A DNA stretch of 64,000 nt from Sclerurus mexicanus. Lineage: Eukaryota > Chordata > Aves > Passeriformes > Furnariidae. Position numbers and translations under genes: made by a program. The stretch's first letter is position 1. Each line of letters starts with the position of its first letter. The notes below the pieces were generated by a model that was not told the origin of the DNA, ran no database searches, and saw only the letters and a list, made by a program, of their open reading frames with translations. Location of the stretch: assembly GCA_013396755.1 (NCBI GenBank), contig VWZF01006912.1, forward strand, positions 306,150 through 370,149, given 5' to 3'. This document shows, piece after piece, positions 40,668 to 50,905 of the stretch.

Positions 40668-43599
40668 TCTGGTCTTGACAAACAGAAGCAAGGTATCAGC
40701 TGGCATTTTCTGTCTCTTAGCACTGTAATTTGGAATATTGCTGTTTGTAGACACAGTAACTTTTTCTTTTCATCAGCCCTTGGTTCTGCCCACACAAGAG
40801 AGTGCTTGTGTGAAAATCCCAGGAGAAGGAGTCTCCACCAAGTGCAAATAAGGACACTGTCAGCACCATCAGCATGTGTCTTTTCACACTGTCCTGCTGG
40901 TTGCTTGTACTGACTCTGATGGATCTGCTCTGCCCATGAGTGCACACTTGATAATCCTTCACCCCTGTTCCTGCCAGGGGAGGGGAGATTGCCAGGCGGT
41001 GGAGGAGAAGTTTTGTTGTGAGATTGGTACCATTAATTCATTGCAAATGGGTATTGCAGGTCTTGGGTTGGGAACTGGTATAAATTATTGCTAGCATGAT
41101 GTTGATTCAGACAGATGAGCAGCAGGAGCTGGTAGCTAGAATTGCTTTTAAAGCAGACACAGAGGGGTTATATAAAGACTTGAAATCCTGTAATAGCAAA
41201 GGCATGAGCCTGCTGTTCCAAAAGCTCTCTTGCAGATTTACAGCCTAGAACCAACTACTGCAGGTGCCTTCGTGGAGTGTCACAGTGATGGTGACACTTG
41301 GCTCTCCAAATCAAGAGCAGTCTGATGTGGAGGTGATGCCCCAGCTGGACTCCAGGGTGGGTGCCAGAGCAAGGCTTGCAGTCAGAAAACTACATCTCTG
41401 CCTGTGCTGCTCAAGTTACTGTAGAGTTTTATCTTTTGGATAAATACCCACATCTCAACACTGACTGCTACCCCCTGAGAGACTGAAAGTCCCCAGGGAG
41501 CCCTAGAGCAACTCATTTCCTCTCTTCCAGATTATCCCAGCTCATTTTTTATGTGCTTTTTTTTCGGTGCAGGGCTCCTGACTATGAGATGTGTTAACAC
41601 TTTGAATCCCTATTTCTTCCCCTCTTGTCCACATATATTATTCCTTCTGCTGACTGAGTTGCTTTAACTTCTCTGCTTGATTGAATGGAGCAGGCCAAGT
41701 GCCAGCTCTTTCCTGCCAGGATTTCTGTGCTTAATACTGAGATAAGACTGAAATCCCAGATACTTTTTTTCTGGTGGATTTAATAATAAATAACTTTTTT
41801 TGACATCTTGCTTCAAATCATGCCATGCTTTGTGTCAGATGCACTCCTCTCTGAGGAATTTAAGGAGGGCATTTCAAAGGATGCAGATGTTTAATCTTTC
41901 TTGTGGAGTTGGCTACCACACAGGAGCTAACTGGAAATTGTGAGCTGTTTTACACTTGCGAAAGGCTTTCCATTTCACAGTCTTTCTAACTCAAAAGAAT
42001 GCTGTGTATTGGCTGAGCATCGTATAAACTAGAAGAAGAACAGACTTGCTGCATGCCATCTCTCTGTTTACTCTTTGTAAAGATGGGCCTTTCCTGGCAA
42101 AATGTCCTCCAGATGTTTATGGAGTCCACAGAGAAAAATGATTCCTTGAAATGGAAAAGTCCAAGGTTACGTGCTGTAGACATCCTGTGTTGCACCAAGT
42201 TACTTCCAGAGTTTTAAAAAGATCTAGTTGCTGAAGTGAAGACAAGCACCTCTTAGGATTTTTGGAAGTGTGTGCTAATCAGAGATGTTAAGCACATGCC
42301 TGCTTTTGGGAGTCTGCCCTCACAACCACCTGTGTTTTAAGGCTACTCAATAGTCTTCTTACTTCCTCAGCCATCCCAAGAAGATGAGGGCACAGCCCTA
42401 CTTCAGTAAGACTCTGTGGCAATAAATACTCTCTGTGAATGCCTCCCTCTTAATACATTTTCTCTATGTCTACTCTTCCTTGGAATGCTGTTGACCAGTT
42501 GCTGACCAATTTAGTAATGTTTTGCTTTACCTGACTCATCCCCTGGTCCCGTAGGTAGCATTGGAATGGTAGTGGTGCCACAGATGCCAAGGTGGAAAAG
42601 CCATAGCTCAGTTCCCTGGGTGTGCTTAGATGTTATTAGGTGTAGAAAAGATCGTGTTTCTTTGCCCTGTTGACCTCAAATGTTTAAGTGTCTGGTGGTG
42701 TCACCTTTTTTAAGAAAGATGAAGGTCCATCCAGCCTGTGTTGTGCCCTGGAGATGGTCGTGAGTGCTGGGAGGTAAAAGGAGATGTTTATGAAGAAGAG
42801 TAAGTCTGAAAAATGAAGGACTAGTAAAAATCTACTGAAGATTTTCTCTGTGTACCTTTTGCTTAATTTTCTTCATTCAGCAGGTTACTGGGATGCAGTT
42901 TGGATTAAAAGTGTGTAAAGGAAAACTAGCTTGTGTCTTTTAAGTGCCTTTCAGGTCCTCAGTCTGAGATACAGCAATAAGGTGCTTTATTTTTGAAGGG
43001 TGCTGAGCCCTATGCCCTCTGGGTCCCTTTGGGTGCTTCACATTAGGCACTCAGAACTGCAGTTCTCCCTGACTGTGGTTTGCAGGATAATCTCTGTTCC
43101 ACCCTCCTCCTCCCAAGACTTTCTGTTATTTCCTTGGCACAGGTATCCTCCTCGCTCCTGTCTAGCTCCTACCAGTGGATGTGTTCCTTTTGCTGCCTTC
43201 CAACAGTTGCCAGTTCAGGTTTCACTAGGAACCACTGCGCCAGCTCTTTGATTTTCAGAAGTTGTGGGGTTTTCTGTCTCTTTCCTGACCTAGCATGACT
43301 CCACTAATAATGCAAGAGCTTCAGCACTGATGTCCTGGCAGCATAATACAGGAGGTCAGTTTGTAAATCTAGTTACAGTTTTCTTTGCCTCAGCAAAGGC
43401 AGTAAGTCGAACATAATGTAAACAAGGTGGTTGGATCACTTCACCTACCAGTAATGTGGTGGGAGATGCAGGCAAATTTAATGGACATGATTAAATCTCC
43501 TGTTCCAGTCTGGCAGCTGATTAGCTGCAGGGGGCAGACAGGAATTTCCTTTCTGTTCCAGAGTTGCACTCTTTCCAAGCCCTCCTTCATGCTTCTGCC

Positions 43600-43740
43600 A
43601 AGCATCTCAAAGTGCTTTGCATTTTTAATTACGCTTCTTCACGCCCCTGTGAAGAGCGGAGATGAGAGATAGCACGATCCCAAATGGAGCCGTGGGGAAA
43701 CCGAGGCACTGGGAGGTGGCAGCCTGCTTGGAATGAGAGA
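43600..43740 (+). repeat. MIR/L3-like ancient repeat relic
   Basis: ATCTCAAAGTGCTTTGCATT, CACGCCCCTGTGAAGAG and GTGGGGAAACCGAGGCACTG follow in order the pattern of an ancient amniote repeat ('ctcaaagcgctttacaa', 'cacccctgtgaggtag', 'ggggaaactgaggcac'). Three landmarks in the right order make this the best of the ancient relics. Confidence 0.6.
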
Positions 43741-45075
43741 GGCTGGTGCCGTTAGACTTGGAGAAAGAGGAGATGAACGTCCCAGGAATCTTTTCTTGGG
43801 GTTCATGTGGGTCTACTTAAATTGTGTCAATTCTCAACACTCTGTGTCTTTAACACACTGAAGTCTTGGTTGTCTGCTTTTATGTATATATTAGTATATA
43901 GTCACCGAGGGGGAAAATAAATCTTTCTCCTCTGGAAGTTTTAATTTATTTTTGTCTTTCATCACTCCGTTCCTCTGATTTCTGAACAGAATGGCCTGTG
44001 TACGTGTTTCTTCTCTTTGTATGGAGAAGCACTTTGCTCTGAAATAGCCTCAGGTGTTGGCCGGGGCCGAGGCAGAGAACTGGTTCAGCTCTGTAGATGA
44101 CTCCATGCTTTGTCCCTATGGGGGAAATTAGTGAATTTACTGTGTGGATTCACCTTCAGTGGGTGTACCTTGAGGTAACTACACAGACTTTGATTTCTTT
44201 ATGTGGATGTACAGCTGTAGAACTGGCCTTGCAACATCAAGGAGAAAATAGTCTTATTAAAGCATGCTTTGGTCCAAAAAAGAGGTCGTGCATGTCCAAA
44301 AAGCCTGCCACATATTAACCCATTATGTTGCTTGCATATTGCTAATGCTGTGGCTGGCAAAACACAGAGAGCAGTCAGGATTAGCTGAGGCTTCACCCTC
44401 CTCAGGATGGTGGGAGTGGGCCTTTCCCAGCTTACTTACAGCCTAAAGCCTGGTGGGGAACAGTGTATTTTGGATCTCACGGAGTGTGGAGGGCTTCCTA
44501 CAGGTGGGATTTTTTGCTTTTGTTGTGGATGATCTAAGCTTTATGGTTTCATGTGAACAGCATCCTCTAGAGTCTGGTTTTGTGCGTCTGGAGTGGACAG
44601 AAACCTCTGATATTCAGTCTTGAGCCAGTGACTTGATGGCAGTGTTTGAGGCATAGCCCATAGCTCCCATTGCTGCAGGGCATCCTGCCCACCCCACTGT
44701 TATGGTAGGAATAGAGGTGTCTACCTGAAGTGCTCTGAAGCTTAGGGCTGAGGCCAAAGTCTGGCTTACTAGGCATTTCAGTTTGTAAGATGTGTCTAAA
44801 TAAAATGTCTGAATCTGATCCTTAGCCTAGTCTGAAGGCTTAATTGTAAATAAACAGTATCTTAATCACTTTATAGTTTCCAGCATTGTCTCGCTGAACG
44901 TCTCTGTGCTGGCATTTGGAGAGCACTCAGTGTAGTGGAAAATGAGTGTCTGTTTGGGCTGCACGTGGTATAATTAAGTATCAGCTGAGGCTGTAGTGTA
45001 ATGTGACCATTCTTGTTCTGACCAGCTGAAATAACTCGCTCTAACAACTGCGTTCTTCTTGCTCTTCTCTTTCAG

Positions 45076-45240
45076 TTCCCAAGAAGCTTCTGCATGAAAC
45101 TCAGCCAAGACCAACCAATTACCAAGGATATCAGAAGCCACATTTTCCACTGCATCCGAGACTGTTTGATCCCGATGTTATAGAGGACGGCGTGTTCCTC
45201 TCCGATGTCTCTCCTTCCAACATAGGACGAGCTCTCCCAG
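45076..45240 (+). CDS. EVA1A: EVA1A upstream coding exon A (long-form stalk, 5' partial)
   Basis: This 165-nt exon follows a strong pyrimidine tract (45051-45073) and a CAG acceptor, and ends at CCAG/GTAACT. It is read with two bases completing a codon from a missing upstream exon (a G would give valine), then 54 full codons, then one leftover G that pairs with exon B. It has no stop in this frame. The peptide starts VPKKLLHETQ, contains LFDPDVIEDGVFLSD, and ends GRALP. It is rich in proline and histidine, has no cysteine, and looks like an extracellular stalk. In EVA1C the second SUEL lectin domain ends in a cysteine followed by VPK and a hydrophobic pair, so the start fits the first residues after such a domain. 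Its presence in a mature EVA1A message is inferred from phase, splice sites and this match. Mammalian EVA1A as I know it lacks this segment. The alternative is an exon of a separate upstream gene spliced into EVA1A. Confidence 0.78.
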
Positions 45241-47559
45241 GTAACTGTGACTATTGTGATGTTGGTCCAAACCTAACTGTTGTGATATCTGTTCCTTTCT
45301 GTCTCCTCTTATCTGGATTTTGGTGTTGAGCCCAAACCCCATCTGTGTCACAGTCAGAAAAACGTGATCAGCGATGGGCTAAAGTGAACTGTGAAACTGT
45401 TCAAGAAACACTGGGTTTCCTGAAATAGCAGTTCTGGCCATGCATGTCAAAACTCATCACAGAAACATGTTGCAGACTTGTCTAATACAGTGACAAAATA
45501 AAAAAACCCAACACACAAGCAAGGCAGACACAGTAGATCTTCCTCACAGAGGACAGAGAAGTTTTCAACTGAGCTTTGAAATATGATGCTATTTTCATAA
45601 AATGCAAAGTGAGGAGATATGAATGAAGTCTTATTGCAGTCATCTATAGGGATAGGTGAGTAGGAGGAAGAGGTGATGCATGAATAAGGGAAAAGCACAG
45701 GTGAGCACATACTGGTTACTTGGTGGTTCTGCATTGTTCCCCAACATGCAGGAGATGGTGTCTGACACTACTGAAATTGCCATCCTGTGCTCCCAGAGAT
45801 TCAGCTCTGGAGTGGGTATGGGCAAAGCTACCTTGTCTCTGCACTCCTGGCAAAGTTAATTCACAGCTTGGATAGTTAATCCACAGGTAATTAAGAACTG
45901 GCAAGAACAGATTTGTCAGTTTGGAGGCCTTACTGAAAAATTGTCAAGGAAAAGAATTTTGAGTTAACCCCAAATTAATACTGTGATGCTGGAGATTCTT
46001 TTACGCAAGAAAAAAAGGTATCCTGAACTCATTTTCATTCATCTAAAGATTTCACTTCTACAAATGACACCTTTTGTTTAGTTTTCACATTGTTTATTCA
46101 TTCATTTTCAAAATACACTACTTTTGAAACAAAGATGTTGTTTTGAAACTAAAAGCTAAAGAAATGTTTCAAAAACAACAAAAGAAAATACTTGGGTATT
46201 TCTGCAATCTCCCTTTCTGTTTTATTTCTCTGATTAAAACTATTTGCTAAAGTCAGCCTGGTATCATGAATAACCTCTCCTATGTTTATACTGTGGTGTT
46301 GGGCAAATTTACTGCTGGCTGAAATAATTTTGCCCAGATTTGGTGTAAATTCACAGAGAAACTGTTTGAGTGACTGGGAACAGCTAAGAAGGGTGAAGAG
46401 AAAACCCACAGTAGTGAGCTGGTTGGGCTTAGACAAGTTTTCAAAGCTAGTGAGGAGGAAAGGGGATGTCTTTTATTATGGTTCTGGAATGAGTGGCAGG
46501 GCCAGGGAACCACACAGTGGAGCAATACACAGCCCTTGCGAAATTGTGTGTGTTTGTTTTTCCCCTCCTGCATAAACGCAGTTATTTTCTGTCTTCCAGG
46601 CCTGTGCTTGTACGGTCCTGCCAATGAGAAAACCAGTTCTGTGGTTTTGTGGTGATTTTTGCTGGAGTTTAGTGTATGCAGATGTGTATTTATTTAAAAA
46701 CTGGTTTGATTGCATCTGTTCTTTGGACAAGTTAAAGTAAGAAAGAAAAAAAGGATTCTTCTACATCTCACTTGAGAGGAGTTATCCCTTTGTCTGTATA
46801 AGAGATTGCATCTTGGTTGTGCCCTTAATTTCCATTTATTGTGAAGGGGTTTTAGATTAATCAGTTCAGAGACAGACCTCTGTAAGGAGACATCTCAGGC
46901 AGGATTCAGTTACCCCCATATAAATGTGTCATTTCTGATGACCGGAGGTGTTCAGCTGGCTTTTAGAAGGGTAAGAGTTTCCCCTACATCTCTGCATGGA
47001 TGTCCTCCTGACCCTAGGGTGTCTTAGATGTCTGTGTATGAGCAAATACATCAAGCTTTAAGTGTCTGCTACAGGGAGAGCTGAATGACTCTCTGCTATC
47101 CGTCAACTAATAGCAGGATTCCATTGCCTAAGTTTAGATGCATGGTGCTACTTGAGATGCTCTGAATTATCCAGGTTTTAGGTTCAGATTTTAAGAGATG
47201 ATATATTCACTCTGCTTCTGTGGATTTCTTTGGAACAGTGGTAGGGAAAAATTCAACCACTTGCACAGATAGATTTACCAGACAGGGAGAATAAAGGAAA
47301 GATTACAGGGCACATTAGTGCCTAAATCTGAATTAAAAGATTTTTCAAAACTTTGCTGTGTGTTTCCTGCTGAATGTGCCCTTGACTTTCTGTGTCCCAA
47401 TGCCTCCATTTGCACAAGTGATCTGCAGTGATCTCTAGTCTCCTAAAGCAAGAGGTTCTTGGAATATTTTAGTCTTTGGGATATGACACTGAGGCACCCA
47501 TGTTTAAAAACTTTGCTTGAAGGCCAGTCATTAATGCCTTGGTAGCTTCTAACACGCAG

Positions 47560-47640
47560 CTTTCCCAAGGCCTCGCAGCTATTCAGTGGCAGAGATCCAG
47601 CTACACCCACATTCCTTGGGGCTGATCCCTTTCAGTGACA
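47560..47640 (+). repeat. MIR-like ancient SINE relic
   Basis: CTTTCCCAAGGCCTCGCAGC and TATTCAGTGGCAGAGATCCA follow the MIR core pattern ('cttgcccaaggtcacacagc', 'tcagtggcagagctggg'). Confidence 0.5.
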
Positions 47641-48843
47641 CCTGGACAACCACTGCCGCTGCTTCTCCTCCGAGGCAGATGAGGAGTTGGCATCACAGCA
47701 TGCACATTCATGCACTCAGTCCCTCTCCATCCAGTATTACCTGTTCTCTTTGACACCCCTCACTTTTCCTTGCTGCTTCCTCGGGCTGAGCCGCTTCCTG
47801 GCACCCACAGCGGGAAGCTGAGCGTGATGTCTCACGCTTTGCAGGGAGAGGACACAGAGCAGGCAGCCAAGGGACAAATCTCCCATGGTGACTGCTGACA
47901 GAGTGCCTTTGCTTGCATGGCACTGGTGGCGTCATCAGAGATGGAGCCGGCGGTTTCCCAAATTTAATACCTGCAGATAAGTGGGAGCCAGGTGCAAACC
48001 TGTGGTTTTACAGAGCGATGCTTGCTTTTGTTCAGAACTAGACACCCGGGGAAGGGAGCCTGAAAATCTGTAATAACTACAGTTAAACACTCATATGGAT
48101 GACAGAGCTGGATCCTTTGCGCTGACTTTTTCCTGTGTTGAAAACAATTAGTGTTTTGTCAATAGTGGGGGTGTCTTCCTGCAGATCAAGGTGTGGGGAG
48201 CCCTCGACAGTGAGCTGATAAGATCTCAAAGGGTCTCTTTGAGCCTCCTGGAATGATGTGCCTCCTTAACTTCAGTCTTCAACAAATAAAATCAAATCAT
48301 TAACCCATGTTCACTCACCTCTCCAAAGGGGAAATGGTGTCTGGGTGAAACACAATACGAGCAGGCTTCAGAAGGAAGTCATAAACCAAGGCCTGCCCTT
48401 CCCCACGAAGGCTGGGGAGAGAGCACGTCTGTTTGCCAGGTGTGGATGGGTCACTACAGCGCGGCACCGGCAGAGGGTTGCTGGCTCTGCCTGTGTTATC
48501 CAGTCCTCCTTACAAGCTTAGCTGAACTCACTGTTGATAAAGGCTCTCTTGATTTACATAAGAGGAAAAAACCTGATTATATATTTGCTGTAGCCTAGGT
48601 GGGTGTGTCTAAGTGGTGACATGAAAGAGCAGGAGATAGGGGAGAGAAGATGATGCCTGGATGCAGGCAGGGTATGTGCTCAGCTGAAGCTACTTGAGAA
48701 GGCTTTGTTACTCCCCAAAAGGGGGCAAATCTGGGTGGCTTGCTGCTGAGCAGCTCCAGATTTCTGAACACAGATGCTGACCTGGGGGGGATAGGGCTGG
48801 GTCGCGTTCATCGTTCCTCATTCCTCATTCCGTTTCTGTTTCA

Positions 48844-48849
48844 AAGCAG
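48844..48849 (+). promoter_or_regulatory. NAGNAG tandem splice acceptor of exon B
   Basis: Exon B is preceded by AAG CAG, two possible acceptors three bases apart, after a long pyrimidine-rich run (about 48808-48842). Using the second gives glutamate followed by KKK. Using the first inserts one extra alanine at the junction. Only the upstream (long) reading is changed. The short form starting at 48948 is unaffected. Confidence 0.6.
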
Positions 48850-49020
48850 AGAAGAAGAAAGGGAGATCCGCGACTTTCTACCCTCTAGACAGCACCCCCC
48901 TCCTGCCTCCTGTGGATGAGACACAACCACCGGCGCTCACCAGCAGCATGGAGCCCGTGGGCGTCAGCACGGAGATGGCCCTGCTCAGCAACATCCTCGC
49001 AGCCTATGCCTTCATCACAG
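48850..49020 (+). CDS. EVA1A: EVA1A coding exon B (stalk end, short-form start, pre-membrane segment)
   Basis: This 171-nt exon lies between a GCAG acceptor and a GTAGGT donor, phase 1 at both ends. In the long frame it encodes 57 residues: EKKKGRSATF, a proline-rich stretch (PLLPPVDETQPP), then MEPVGVSTEM and ALLSNILAAYAFIT, the conserved stretch just before the EVA1 membrane helix. The ATG at 48948 has A at -3 and G at +4, a strong Kozak context. It would start a 147-residue protein, close to the 152 residues of human EVA1A, whose own first residues differ (the human stretch before EMALL is four residues longer). The 33 codons before that ATG are open and in frame with exon A, so the exon can serve either a long protein or the usual short one. 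Which start is used in this species cannot be told from DNA alone. Confidence 0.93.
48942..48951 (+). promoter_or_regulatory. Kozak context of the short EVA1A start
   Basis: The ATG at 48948-48950 sits in AGCAGCATGG, with purine A at -3 and G at +4, the two positions that matter most for vertebrate initiation. A second in-frame ATG nine codons later (48975) begins the conserved MALLSN segment and has a G at -3 and G at +4. The first is chosen because the resulting length (147) is nearest the known family length. Confidence 0.6.
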
Positions 49021-49569
49021 GTAGGTCTTGTGGCTGCCACCTCTCTGGGCTCTTGCAAGCTTTTTGTAGACCCTCGTTCCACAGAAACCTGGGGCCAAAT
49101 CTGCCTCTTTGAACTATTTATCTATTTCATTTGTCTCTCAGCAAACTCTGCCTTGAAGGACCTGACCGGGGCAGCTCTAGCAGACAATATATATACCAGA
49201 GTTTATTGTGCTCTGCTTTCCACTGGATTTGCTCTCATCTGCAGTTAAATACAATGCAATCTTACATGTGGTATTATTCCTAATGCTTCATTTTCCTAGA
49301 CATCAAAGCCTGACTCATTAGGGAGGCAAGCTTGTTGTCCTGTAATTTGGAAAATAAGCAGCACTCAGAATATTATACTGCTTAAGAGAATTTGGCCTAT
49401 CTTCAGTAGAAGTGTGAAGATGAAGCAACTTGAGAGTCTACTTAATTGAATATTTAAATCTAGTTTAGAGTAAGATTTCCTTGGATCCCAGTTTATCTTT
49501 CACCCACGTGTATCTTTCAAGTAACAGAGGAGCAGTCTTCTCAAGAGATTCACTTTAGAAGGTGAAAGA

Positions 49570-49845
49570 AAAGTGATAAAAGCAAGGAGAATGACTTTAA
49601 ACTGAAAGACAGTGGGTTTGTGTTAGATATTAGGAAGAATTTTTTTACTGAGAGGATGGTGAGGCCGTAGCATAGATTGCCCAGAGATGTGGCTGCCCCA
49701 TCCCTGGAGGTGTTCAAGGACAGGTTGGATGGGGTCTTGAGCAACCTGGTGTATAGTAGAAGATGTCCCTGTTCATGGCATGGAGGTTAGAATGAAATTA
49801 TCTTTAAGGTCCCTTCCATCCCAAACCATTCTCTCATTCTATGAA
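49570..49845 (+). repeat. CR1 LINE 3' fragment in the B-C intron
   Basis: Sense copy: GTGTTAGATATTAGGAAGAA, ATCCCTGGAGGTGTTCAAGG, GATGGGGTCTTGAGCAACCT and CCAAACCATTCTCTCATTCT. Confidence 0.92.
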
Positions 49846-50004
49846 ATAAAGATTGTGTGCCCTATTGAGTGCCTGGGGTCAATACAACTGACAGCAAAAA
49901 GGACAGTAGAGGCAGGTGATAGAGTGCAAATATGTCCCACAGCATGAGGTACCTTGTCAGAAGCAGGGATTGCCTACAGAGTTCATGGAACGAACCTGAA
50001 AAAT

Positions 50005-50096
50005 GGATATGAGCACCAGGGTGGACATGGGAAAGGCAGCAAACACCATATTACTGAGATTTTCAGGGTACATTGAACACAGGTCTGCAAAAGAGG
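50005..50096 (-). repeat. 92-bp inverted repeat, copy 1 (intronic)
   Basis: The reverse complement of this stretch equals 60443-60534 at 91 of 92 positions, and the match stops abruptly at both ends. It is not CR1-like and not low in complexity. Read on the - strand it is stop-free (DLCSMYPENLSNMVFAAFPM). No target-site duplication is evident. Confidence 0.9.
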
Positions 50097-50837
50097 CTTT
50101 ACTTTTGTAATCACTGAGTAGATTAGTAAGAGTGTTTCTGCACATCACTTAGTGAAGGGTCCTTCTAAAAGGACCATGAATGGTTATAAGAAGTTCTGCT
50201 CTCCTACACACCCAGTGGTTGCATCAGGATCCATCATTTCATGAAGCCTATAAGAATCAGGCAGATTAAGTGGAATTAGTAGTGTTCATCGCAGAAGATA
50301 GCTGCATGGGTTTTTCTAAGGAAAAATTAGAAAAAGAAGCTTTGAAGAAGCCTTCTGTCCTTCACACTTCTCTCCCCCCCTCACCCCTTCCCTCTAGCTA
50401 CCATTTTTTGACATGAAAATACCCGCATTCCCAACCTTACTATAAAACACAATCCTATTATGTTCCTCATCTGAACAGTAATGGGCAGCAGGAAGTTGTA
50501 GGATTTATGGTCGGGGACACTTGGGACTATGATTCAGGGCTGCTGACAATGCCCCATGGACTTTGCTTCCATTGACCACAGCAGAACTCTTTGACTCTGC
50601 GTTGAGTTTTTAGGGCACAAGGCCTCGATTCATCTCCTTCACAAGGTGTCAGTCTTGGCAGAAGCCTCTGGATTTTACTGGAGCACAAACAACATTAACT
50701 GCCTTGTTGCTGGGGGATTTGCTTGCCCTCTCATGAAGTGGTCCCCTTGTGTTGTGTTCGCATCCACTGGGTGTCAAATAGGTAAACTCAGACCTCACAA
50801 CTCTGCTGAGTTCAGGACATGGTGTGCTTTCCAGTAT

Positions 50838-50905
50838 ATCATAGAATGTTAGTATGTTTTGGGTTGGAAGGGACATGAAAGGTCATCTAGTTCCAGTAAC
50901 CTTGG
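50838..50905 (-). repeat. CR1 LINE 3' end fragment
   Basis: Short antisense relic: TATCATAGAATGTTAGTATG, then GGGTTGGAAGGGACATGAAA and GGTCATCTAGTTCC. Confidence 0.85.

Larger units (their letters stand above)
18951..45075. other. Upstream non-coding region, second part
   Basis: No exon can be defended between the CR1 copy ending near 18950 and exon A. CR1 fragments are listed separately and are densest between 20.4 and 31.8 kb. Between 31.8 and 45.0 kb I recognise only one CR1 copy (about 40346) and one ancient SINE-like relic (about 43600). Because exon A starts with a split codon, at least one more coding exon must lie upstream, here or beyond the window edge. I looked for Cys-rich lectin-like segments (YGR, FGDPC or CPGT-type motifs) and found none. 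Confidence 0.6.
45241..48849 (+). other. Intron between EVA1A exons A and B
   Basis: 3.6 kb of intron with no CR1 copy that I recognise. A SINE-like relic lies at about 47560-47640, and a slightly CpG-richer patch at about 47770-47960. No further exon is supported. Confidence 0.7.

Noticed and set aside
1..45075. Search for SUEL lectin exons upstream of exon A
   Set aside because: I looked for codings of YGR, FGDPC, CPGT and Cys-VPK-type motifs in + strand sequence and found none convincing. A short exon could still have been missed by eye.
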